Position numbers and translations under genes: made by a program
In this document: piece after piece, positions 8,126 through 15,094 of the stretch
Position numbering within the stretch: the first letter of the stretch is position 1
Layout of the letters: each line of letters opens with the position of its first letter
Source of the DNA: JASFYU01 sp045046905
Lineage (GTDB): Bacteria; Bacteroidota; Bacteroidia; Flavobacteriales; Flavobacteriaceae
DNA: 18,452 nucleotides
Reading direction: 5' to 3'
Assembly (NCBI GenBank): GCA_045046905.1
Contig: JASFYU010000096.1
Coordinates: forward strand, 1-18,452
The notes under the pieces: generated by a model
Databases searched by the model: none
Told to the model about the DNA's origin: nothing
What the model saw: only the letters and a program-made list of their open reading frames with translations

Positions 8126-8561
8126 TTATTCAGGAGGGGTACGATTGTTCATTGAGGGCACAGGAATTATTCGAATAGGTTCTCGAAAGGCCTCATTACA
8201 GAGGTTCAAATAACGTTGATACTGTTTTTCATTGAACGTAGTGATCAGCTTTTTATCCGCAGCCTTTGAAACATTGACCATTTTTTGTTGCAAAACTTTA
8301 TATTTATCAGCCAAAACGGCCAATTCAGCCGGGGTACTTTGAGGGTGTTCAGCTAAAAGCGTACGAATAGCATCTTCTATACTTTTTGTCTCGCTTACCA
8401 ATTCAGCGCTCAAATTTTCCATAGCGGCAATTTGCTCTTCGTTCAATTGAAATATCTCACTGATAGTCTCTGTGTTTTTTTCGTTAATGTTCAGCCTGCA
8501 GTCTTGGGCATTCGCTGAAAAGAACAACTAAGATTCCTGAAATTTTTGAATACATAAGCAT
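8126..8561 (-). pseudogene. Small exported helical protein with frameshift in signal peptide
   Basis: The long frame (8126-8527) has no ATG at its start: it opens with TTG directly after a TAG stop, at the end of a signal peptide (LFFSANA, probable cleavage before QDC). A second frame just upstream starts with ATG at 8561 and gives a good signal-peptide beginning (MLMYSKISGIL). Removing one base near 8528 joins the two into a normal signal peptide, MLMYSKISGIL-LFFSANA. The mature part is about 127 residues, mostly helical and charged (a heptad-like region at about 20-105), with two Cys, and has no family I recognise; Spy/CpxP-like periplasmic chaperones are a loose comparison. It is either a recent frameshift or a sequencing error. 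The mature frame is otherwise open. Confidence 0.55.
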
Positions 8562-8706
8562 CGGATAAGAGCATATACTACTGTAGTAACCACATTTTCG
8601 AACAAAAATTATAGCCTTTTCAATATTTTACCTCATTATAAATCAAACATTAGGTGATTTATTCAGACGCAAGGCTAGCTAACGGCAAGCTAAAATCAAC
8701 GATATC

Positions 8707-8802
8707 AACCCAAGGGCACGAAATATACCTCCGAAAAACATTTTTAGATTTCGAGGCAAGCCCCCCATAGACGAACAGGCCTCGAGGAATAAACATGCTC
8801 TC
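8707..8802 (+). repeat. Degenerate intergenic repeat, copy B
   Basis: The 292-base gap between the small exported gene and pepT has no gene I can support. It holds a copy of the dispersed repeat. ACCCAAGGGCACGAAATAT matches ACCCAAGAGCACGAGGTAT of copy D; TCCGAAAAACATTTTT and TTTCGAGGCA are also shared. The palindrome arms CGAGGC (8752-8757) and GCCTCG (8779-8784), adjacent in copy D, are here 21 bases apart, followed by AGGAATAAA. Confidence 0.6.
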
Positions 8803-8830
8803 AAAACTATTTCAGGTTTTGTCAATAGTG

Positions 8831-8838
8831 TATTTTTG
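8831..8838 (+). promoter_or_regulatory. Possible -7 promoter box for pepT
   Basis: The sequence TATTTTTG fits TAnnTTTG exactly and lies 15 nt before the pepT ATG at 8854. It overlaps an alternative TTG start at 8836, which argues for the ATG. No -33 TTG is seen at normal spacing, and the implied leader would be very short. Confidence 0.3.
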
Positions 8839-8853
8839 AACAAAAATTTACAG

Positions 8854-10098
8854 ATGCAACATTTGATTGACCGCTTTCTGACTTATATTAAGATTGATAC
8901 ACAGAGCAATCCTAATTCAGATACCACACCGAGCACCAAAAAACAATGGAATTTGGCCAACAAACTGGTCAATGAATTGAAATTAATTGGTATGCACGAT
9001 GTAGCTATTGATGACAATGCCTATATCATGGCAGCATTACCCAGTAACCTTGACAAAAAAATTCCGACCATTGGGTTCATCTCCCATTTTGATACGACTC
9101 CTGATTTTACGGGTACCAATGTAAATCCACAAATCATAGAAAATTACGATGGAAAGGATATTATATTGAATAGCGAAAGAAATATTGTTCTATCTCCTGA
9201 TTATTTTGAAGACCTCTTACACTACAAAGGTCAAACCTTGATTACAACTGACGGCACTACACTTCTTGGTGCGGATGACAAGGCTGGTATCGCAGAAATT
9301 ATAACCGCCATGGAATACCTGATTCAACATCCTCATATAAAACACGGCGAAATAAAAGTTGGGTTCACCCCCGATGAAGAAATTGGTCGGGGCGCCCATA
9401 AATTTAATATTAAAAAATTCGGGGCCGATTGGGCCTATACCATTGATGGAAGCCAAATAGGGGAATTGGAATATGAGAATTTCAATGCCGCAAGCGCCAA
9501 GGTAAGTATCGAAGGAAAAAGTGTACACCCGGGCTACGCCAAGGATAAAATGGTAAATGCCATTGGTATTGCCAATGAATTTATGGGAATGTTACCCCTT
9601 GATGAAACACCAGAACGCACCACCGACAGGGAGGGTTTTTTTCACATTCACCAGTTGGAGGGAGAGATCGAACTGGCCGAATTCGAACTTATTATCCGAG
9701 ACCATGATAAAGCGAAGTTCGAAGAACGAAAACAATTTCTGAGAGATACGACCGCAAAACTGAATGGCATATATGGCGATTGTATCTCGATAGAACTCAA
9801 GGACCAGTATTACAATATGCGAGAAAAAATAGCGCCGGTTTTTCATATTGTAGAAATCGCCAAAGAGGCCATGGAACGCATTGACATAAAGCCTATACTA
9901 AAACCTATACGAGGCGGCACTGACGGCTCTCAATTAAGTTACATGGGGTTACCATGCCCTAATATTTTTGCTGGGGGTCATAACTTTCATGGTAAGTACG
10001 AATATATTCCTGTAGAAAGTATGCAAAAGGCAGTGGAGGTCATCGTAAAAATCTGTGAACTTACGGCCGAAAAATATTCGAAACCTACAGAATCCTAA
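8854..10098 (+). CDS. pepT: Peptidase T (tripeptide aminopeptidase)
   Basis: A cytosolic di-zinc M20-family peptidase that removes the N-terminal residue of tripeptides. From ATG 8854 it has 414 residues, close to the usual PepT length. Metal ligands and catalytic residues are all visible: SH78-F-D80-T-T-P-D-F-T-G, GAD141-D-K-A-G, T-P-D-E175-E-I-G-R-G, T-I-D198-G, and G-G-H376-N-F-H-G-K-Y-E-Y-I-P-V. The lid/dimerisation domain lies between about 209 and 320. An in-frame TTG at 8836 would add six residues but overlaps a promoter-like box, so the ATG is preferred. It stands alone on the plus strand between minus-strand genes, which suggests its own transcript. Confidence 0.95.
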   Translation: MQHLIDRFLTYIKIDTQSNPNSDTTPSTKKQWNLANKLVNELKLIGMHDVAIDDNAYIMAALPSNLDKKIPTIGFISHFDTTPDFTGTNVNPQIIENYDGKDIILNSERNIVLSPDYFEDLLHYKGQTLITTDGTTLLGADDKAGIAEIITAMEYLIQHPHIKHGEIKVGFTPDEEIGRGAHKFNIKKFGADWAYTIDGSQIGELEYENFNAASAKVSIEGKSVHPGYAKDKMVNAIGIANEFMGMLPLDETPERTTDREGFFHIHQLEGEIELAEFELIIRDHDKAKFEERKQFLRDTTAKLNGIYGDCISIELKDQYYNMREKIAPVFHIVEIAKEAMERIDIKPILKPIRGGTDGSQLSYMGLPCPNIFAGGHNFHGKYEYIPVESMQKAVEVIVKICELTAEKYSKPTES

Positions 10099-10312
10099 AA
10101 AAATAAAAGTTTTATTCAAACGCCAAATGTATTCGAAAAGGGTGATAACGAATCAACAGCGACTGTCTAAAAAGTATACTCTAGCGTTTTTGCGAGCAAA
10201 AGACAGTAATCTGTTTGCTGATATTCAATGAGTTACAGACCACCTACCTAGAGAACGGGCAAGCTTCGGGCTTAGCAAAGATGACTAAAAGCATTTTTAT
10301 TAGTAACTATCA
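10099..10312. other. Non-coding left part of convergent gap
   Basis: Between the pepT stop and repeat copy C there is no gene I can support. An AT-only palindrome AATAAAAGTTTTATT (10102-10116) directly follows pepT and might aid termination. Near 10162-10176, GACTGTCTAAAAAGT resembles the ends of some insertion sequences. A small hairpin AAGC-TTCGG-GCTT (10261-10273) follows. Confidence 0.3.
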
Positions 10313-10396
10313 GAACTAGGCAGGCCTCTAGGAATCTGCCTTCCGGCATAGGCTTGCCTGTGGTATGCAGTTTAAACTCTCAATGAGGTATTAAAG
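10313..10396 (+). repeat. Degenerate intergenic repeat, copy C
   Basis: This copy carries the palindromic core AGGCAGGCCT followed by CTAGGAATC (copy D: CGGGGAATC) and ends with TCAATGAGGTATTAAA (copy D: TCAATGAGGGATTAAA). Between these it has a 40-base insert relative to D that includes GCAGTTTAAACTC, shared with copy A. A longer imperfect stem, AGGCAGGCCT (10318-10327) / AGGCTTGCCT (10350-10359), surrounds a small inner hairpin. Its right end overlaps the stop codon of the adjacent oxidoreductase gene. Confidence 0.6.
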
Positions 10397-11734
10397 CATG
10401 GGCAGTTTCCAGCCATTGTGATAGGTAGCTTTTAAAAATTCATTGGCAGCTTCTTCCTTAAATTTTCCGGCATCAGCATCCCAATAAATACGATTCCCTG
10501 TTTTAAAAGCAACATTACCCATATGTGAAACCAAAGCGGCATCATATCCTACTTTTATCGGGGCGTTTAAGCTTGAGGCATCCCTACTTTTTACCGCTTC
10601 GATAAAATTAAGGGTATGCAAATCAAGACCACTACCCTCATTCTGTTGAATGGGCAAAGCTTCAATTTTAGGTTTCTTATCCGCATTGCCGTGATCTATC
10701 TCCGGAATCACTTCCCAGCCACTGCGATCAAGTACTAAAGTGCCATTATTGCCAATAAATGCAATGCCATGATTACGGCCATAATTGCCTCCATCGATTC
10801 CGGTGGCATGTTCCCAAAGAATAGAAAAACTGTCATATTCGAATACGGTCTGTAAGGTGTCAGGGGTTTCAGAAGCATCATTTGGGTAGGCAAATTTACC
10901 ACCCAAGGCCATAACCGATTTTGGGGTTCCTGCCTTCATGCCATATAAGGCATAATCGATAAGATGCACCCCCCAATCAGTCATCAATCCGCCTGCATAG
11001 TCCCAGAACCATCTAAAATTAAAATGAAATCTATTTTGATTAAAAGGACGTTGTGGGGCAGGGCCCAACCACATATCATAATTCACGCCTTCAGGTGTTG
11101 GTTTATCAGCTAGTATAGGCACTGGTTTCATCCACCCTTGGTATGCCCAGGCCTTTGCCAAGCGTATCTCGCCCAACTTGCCCGAATGCACATAATTGAT
11201 GGCATCGACAAAATGGGGCTGACTTCTTTGCCATTGTCCAATTTGTACTATGCGATCACTAGCCGTCACATAGTTCAACATAATATCAGCCTCTTGAATA
11301 GAATTGGCGATAGGTTTTTCGCAATAGACATCTTTCCCTGCCTTCAAGGCATCAGTCAGCATCAGGCAATGCCAATGGTCGGGAGTACCTATTATCACCA
11401 CATCGATATCTTTGTTCTCTAACAACTTACGATAGTCTTTATACCACATCGGCTTCTTAATGCCAGCTTTTTCCAAATCGGCAGTTCGTGCTTTGAGTAC
11501 ACTTTCATCTACATCACATAAGGCAATAACATCAATTTCGCTCATTTTCAGCATTGAGCGAAGATCACTAAAACCCATACCCTTACAGCCAATCAAACCC
11601 ACATTAATCCTATCATTTGGGCCTACTCTTTTTCGAATCGTAGCCAAAAGTTCCATCGGAAATATAAATGATGCCCCTGTTCCTGCAATGGCAAGAGAAC
11701 TTTTCTTAATGAACTTCCTTCGGTCTTGATACAT
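10391..11734 (-). CDS. Gfo/Idh/MocA family oxidoreductase with Tat-type signal
   Basis: A 447-residue NAD(P)-dependent sugar or cyclitol oxidoreductase family protein. The N-terminus has a twin-arginine signal, D-R5-R6-K-F-I-K-K then a mild hydrophobic stretch (SLAIAGTGASFIF), so it is probably exported folded with its cofactor. The Rossmann domain (about 43-160) has N-V-G-L-I-G49-C-K-G52-M-G54, GTPDHWH at 116-122 and the family signature C-E-K140-P. The C-terminal domain includes WDYAGGLMTDWGVHLIDY. The substrate is unknown. It is last in a minus-strand block, 34 bases after the CstA-type gene, and near two exported FAD oxidoreductases, which fits periplasmic carbohydrate conversion. Confidence 0.88.
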   Translation of the reverse strand: MYQDRRKFIKKSSLAIAGTGASFIFPMELLATIRKRVGPNDRINVGLIGCKGMGFSDLRSMLKMSEIDVIALCDVDESVLKARTADLEKAGIKKPMWYKDYRKLLENKDIDVVIIGTPDHWHCLMLTDALKAGKDVYCEKPIANSIQEADIMLNYVTASDRIVQIGQWQRSQPHFVDAINYVHSGKLGEIRLAKAWAYQGWMKPVPILADKPTPEGVNYDMWLGPAPQRPFNQNRFHFNFRWFWDYAGGLMTDWGVHLIDYALYGMKAGTPKSVMALGGKFAYPNDASETPDTLQTVFEYDSFSILWEHATGIDGGNYGRNHGIAFIGNNGTLVLDRSGWEVIPEIDHGNADKKPKIEALPIQQNEGSGLDLHTLNFIEAVKSRDASSLNAPIKVGYDAALVSHMGNVAFKTGNRIYWDADAGKFKEEAANEFLKATYHNGWKLPML

Positions 11735-11768
11735 ATGCCTTGATTTTATTTGATTTTCAAGATAGTGA

Positions 11769-13211
11769 TTAATTATTTTTCAGTCTACCTTTCTTTGAGG
11801 AAACCATAAAAAACATAATCGATGTAGCTGCTGTTATTACCGCTCCGCCGATATATGCAACCTCACTTTCCAAAGCAAAGCCTTCTTCTGCAATCAAAAT
11901 ATAGGTACTGCAGACCATGGTCATAAAAATGGCTGGTATCAGTGTAATCAAATAACTATAGTTCTTATGCTCATGAATTAAATAGGCTGTTATCGTCCAA
12001 AGTACAATGGTGGCCAAAGTTTGGTTGCTCCATGCAAAATAGCGCCAGATAACGGCAAAATCAATTTGGGTAAGCGCAAAGGCTATAGCGAATAGAGGCA
12101 AACTGATATAAAGTCGGTTTTTCAATTTCTTTTGGTCATATTTAAATACATCCGCCAATATCAAGCGTGCCGACCTAAAGGCCGTATCCCCTGATGTTAT
12201 CGGAGCCGCTACGATCCCCAATACTGCCAGTATACCACCGAATTTTCCGAGCATATTCATAGAAATTTCATTGGCCGCCCAAGCAGCATTATTACCGTTT
12301 TCGAACATTGCGACATTCAGGCCTTCAACATTATCGAAAAAGGTCATGGCAGCAGCTGCCCAGATCAGAGCCACAATTCCTTCAGTAATCATGGCTCCAT
12401 AAAAAATTTTTCTGCCGCTAGTTTCATTCTTCATACAACGTGCCATTAAGGGTGATTGGGTAGCATGAAATCCTGAGATAGCACCACATGCTATTGTAAT
12501 AAACAGTATCGGAAAAATAGGAGTGTCATCTGGGTTCGATTTCATATTCCTGAGGTTTTCGAACGTCAATTCCGGTATCTGATAATCGCCTATAAATAAG
12601 GCAAGCGCCAAACCGACAGCCATAAATACCATCGCGGCACCAAACAAGGGATACAATTTGCTGATCAGTTTATCAATTGGCAGTAAGGTCGATAAAATAT
12701 AGTATACTAGTATTATTGCTATCCACACCCAGATGTTCCAGATATTCCCAGTCATACCATCGATTATTTTGGCCGGCCCCACCAAAAACACGGTGCCGAC
12801 AAAGATTAGGAGTACGATTGTAAACAAACGCATGAATTGTTTCATCCGTGGCCCGAGATAGATCCCGACGACCTCGCTAATACTCAGACCGTCATGGCGG
12901 ATCGAGAGCATCCCCGAAAAATAATCGTGAACGGCCCCTGCAAAAATGCTGCCCACTACGATCCATAGAAAGGCGGCTGGCCCGAACATAGCACCAGCTA
13001 TGGCTCCGAAAATCGGACCTAGCCCCGCAATGTTCAAAAACTGGATCAGAAAAATACGCCAGACGGGCAAGGGCATAAAATCGACATCGTCACGCAGCCT
13101 TAGCGCCGGGGTCTCCCGGTTTTTGTCGACCCCGAATATCTTTTCAACGAATCTGCCATAGGTAAAATAGCCTATTATTAAAACGCCGATTGATAAAAGG
13201 AACGAAATCAT
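11769..13211 (-). CDS. CstA-family transporter (carbon starvation protein family)
   Basis: A 480-residue polytopic inner-membrane protein with at least ten hydrophobic helices. The N-terminal part carries CstA hallmarks, including LNIAGLGPIFGAIAGAMFGP, then AGAVHDYFSGMLSIRHDGLSISEVVG. Characterised CstA and its paralogue BtsT are linked to peptide and pyruvate uptake. This protein is much shorter than the roughly 700-residue E. coli CstA and belongs to the compact form common in Bacteroidota, so the substrate is open. Only 11 bases separate it from the upstream FAD oxidoreductase gene, and 34 from the downstream Gfo/Idh/MocA gene, so the three are very likely co-transcribed. It may import a product of the exported enzymes. 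Confidence 0.88.
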   Translation of the reverse strand: MISFLLSIGVLIIGYFTYGRFVEKIFGVDKNRETPALRLRDDVDFMPLPVWRIFLIQFLNIAGLGPIFGAIAGAMFGPAAFLWIVVGSIFAGAVHDYFSGMLSIRHDGLSISEVVGIYLGPRMKQFMRLFTIVLLIFVGTVFLVGPAKIIDGMTGNIWNIWVWIAIILVYYILSTLLPIDKLISKLYPLFGAAMVFMAVGLALALFIGDYQIPELTFENLRNMKSNPDDTPIFPILFITIACGAISGFHATQSPLMARCMKNETSGRKIFYGAMITEGIVALIWAAAAMTFFDNVEGLNVAMFENGNNAAWAANEISMNMLGKFGGILAVLGIVAAPITSGDTAFRSARLILADVFKYDQKKLKNRLYISLPLFAIAFALTQIDFAVIWRYFAWSNQTLATIVLWTITAYLIHEHKNYSYLITLIPAIFMTMVCSTYILIAEEGFALESEVAYIGGAVITAATSIMFFMVSSKKGRLKNN

Positions 13212-13222
13212 AAGCTTTTGTT

Positions 13223-14914
13223 TTAATCTTTATTATGAGAATACTGTTCCAATACCTGTCCTTTTTCCTTTAGGACTGCACTAAGCATATCATACGAAAC
13301 ATCTTGAACGGCTATGTTGTTGTCGATGGCCAAAATAGCAGCTACCGTTGCCGATTGCCCCAAGATCATAAATACGGGTTCCATACGTATGGAACCGAAG
13401 GCGATATGGCTCGATGAAACACAGACCGGGACCAACAGGTTTTCGCATTCTTCTTTTTTGGGAGTCAATGCGCCATAGGCTATGGAATAGGGACCGTTCG
13501 TGCCTACCCCGATATCTCCTTCGTTCTGTACAAAACCATCCTCTTTTATATAGCGTTGTATATTATGTGAGTCCATACCATAGGACCCCATACCTACGGG
13601 ATCAGGGGTGGGCCTTCTTTTCAGAAGTTCGTTTTCGGTCATCACATAGGCACCGATCATTCTGCGCGCCTCGCGTATATATAATTGATGTGGCCAGTTG
13701 TCATTATCGGTAAACTCATCTTTTGACAATCCCCATTTTTGCATCTTTGACCGAATGTCTTCGGGTACCCTTGGGTCGTTCGCCACGAACCACAACAACC
13801 CTTTTTGATATTGTTCATGCTCTTTGATAATCTCTTTTCTGCGTTCATACGATGCCTCGGGGTAGTCATAGTTCATTCCGATATTATCACTACTGAACGG
13901 ACCGTGATTATTGGTATCGGTCTTGTGATTAGGAATGTTATCGAATTTATTGAACCATTCTTTCCATCCGGATTCAAAGACCCGGGCCAATAGTTCATAT
14001 TGCATGGAATCATAGCCTTCCGGTTTGGGAAACGGAACCCTATTGGGCTCGTGGTCGGTCATACACATGCGGAAGCAATAGGCCTGCACCTTATCATCGC
14101 CACTATCTTTGGCACCGGGATCTTCTGTGGATACCCCTGGCAAGATACCACTGTCAGGGTCGCCGGCTACCATATAGGGCGAAATATCAGAATCGAACCA
14201 ATGGTTATGGTGCAGCACGCCTGTTTGCACCCCGTTCCATTGCTCATCATAAAAAGCGGCAGCTTCCCTGCCTACATGATACCCTACCCCTGACGATGCC
14301 ATAAGGTCCCCTTCATAAGTAGCATCCAAGAACATTTTTCCGCTATAGGTCTTTCCCGATAGCGTCGTAATCGATATGATTTTTCTGGCTTTCATTTCAA
14401 CTCCGTTTTTACGGTCAAGCCATTCGCCCCGATCAACCCGGATCTTATTTTCTTCGATCAAGTCCTCGAAGACCTTTTCGGCAACATGGGGCTCAAAAAT
14501 CCACATGGTCCTATTTTCACCATCGATTGCGGGTGTGCCCTGCCCTTTGTTCCCGTATGCCGCCTTGGCCTGCCACTGCCAAGCCTCTTTGGTATTATAA
14601 TACTGCCAGATTCGATGGTAGAATTCACGGGAAAGGCCACCAATGACACTCTTATCCCCGGTATCGGTAAAGCCCAAACCTCCTGATGACAGCCCCCCCA
14701 AATGGGTGCCTGGCGATACCACAATGACCGATTTACCTGATTTTTTGGCTTCAACAGCAGCTATTATAGCAGCCGAGGTTCCTCCGTAAATGATAATATC
14801 GGCAGTATTCGGGTCTTCTACCTGATTGGTTTGTTGTTTGCAGCTACATAGACCGGCCGATGCAAACAATAGAATGACCAACAGATTTAAAAGTCTTATT
14901 GTATTCTTTTTCAT
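13223..14914 (-). CDS. FAD-dependent oxidoreductase, predicted lipoprotein
   Basis: A 563-residue member of the FAD_oxidored (PF12831-like) family. The N-terminus is a lipoprotein signal with lipobox L-C-S-C25. The FAD-binding Rossmann fold follows: IIIYG44-G-T-S-A-A49, then HLGGLSSGGLGFTDTG. Further family blocks are DATYEGDLMASSGVGYHVGRE, GMGSYGMDSHNIQRY and, near the C-terminus, FGSIRMEPVFMILGQSA. The last Gly of the usual GGxSAG loop is Ala here, unlike in the downstream-coordinate paralogue. Such proteins cluster in glycan-utilisation regions and are sometimes mislabelled xanthan lyase; no reaction is established for this one. It is 11 bases from the CstA-type gene and 180 from the paralogue. 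Confidence 0.85.
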   Translation of the reverse strand: MKKNTIRLLNLLVILLFASAGLCSCKQQTNQVEDPNTADIIIYGGTSAAIIAAVEAKKSGKSVIVVSPGTHLGGLSSGGLGFTDTGDKSVIGGLSREFYHRIWQYYNTKEAWQWQAKAAYGNKGQGTPAIDGENRTMWIFEPHVAEKVFEDLIEENKIRVDRGEWLDRKNGVEMKARKIISITTLSGKTYSGKMFLDATYEGDLMASSGVGYHVGREAAAFYDEQWNGVQTGVLHHNHWFDSDISPYMVAGDPDSGILPGVSTEDPGAKDSGDDKVQAYCFRMCMTDHEPNRVPFPKPEGYDSMQYELLARVFESGWKEWFNKFDNIPNHKTDTNNHGPFSSDNIGMNYDYPEASYERRKEIIKEHEQYQKGLLWFVANDPRVPEDIRSKMQKWGLSKDEFTDNDNWPHQLYIREARRMIGAYVMTENELLKRRPTPDPVGMGSYGMDSHNIQRYIKEDGFVQNEGDIGVGTNGPYSIAYGALTPKKEECENLLVPVCVSSSHIAFGSIRMEPVFMILGQSATVAAILAIDNNIAVQDVSYDMLSAVLKEKGQVLEQYSHNKD

Positions 14915-14949
14915 GTGTTTGAAATTTTGTTATTGATGAAAAAACAAAA

Positions 14950-15047
14950 CAACCACCTCGACCCAAGAGCACGAGGTATGCTTCCGAAAAAACATTTTTT
15001 ATTTCGAGGCAGGCCTCGGGGAATCAAAGCTTCAATGAGGGATTAAA
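14950..15047 (+). repeat. Degenerate intergenic repeat, copy D
   Basis: The best-formed copy, in the 180-base gap between the two FAD oxidoreductase genes. It has a small hairpin ACCTCG (14955-14960) / CGAGGT (14972-14977), then TTCCGAAAAAACATTTTTT, the near-perfect palindrome CGAGGC-AG-GCCTCG (15005-15018), GGGGAATCAAAG, and the terminal TCAATGAGGGATTAAA. It shares the left half with copy B and the right half with copy C. Confidence 0.65.
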
Positions 15048-15094
15048 AAAATTCATTTTCGTTTCATATGTTTAAAATAATTTTATTTTTTCCA

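Noticed and set aside
8836..8853. A TTG start extending peptidase T by six residues
   Set aside because: It overlaps a -7-like box, and the next ATG gives a typical PepT start (MQHLIDRFLTYIKIDTQS).
12780..14700. Locally higher GC in the CstA N-terminal part and the first FAD enzyme (about 60% in one hand-counted 60-base stretch)
   Set aside because: Other stretches of the neighbouring genes vary nearly as much by hand count, so I cannot claim foreign origin without a proper composition analysis.
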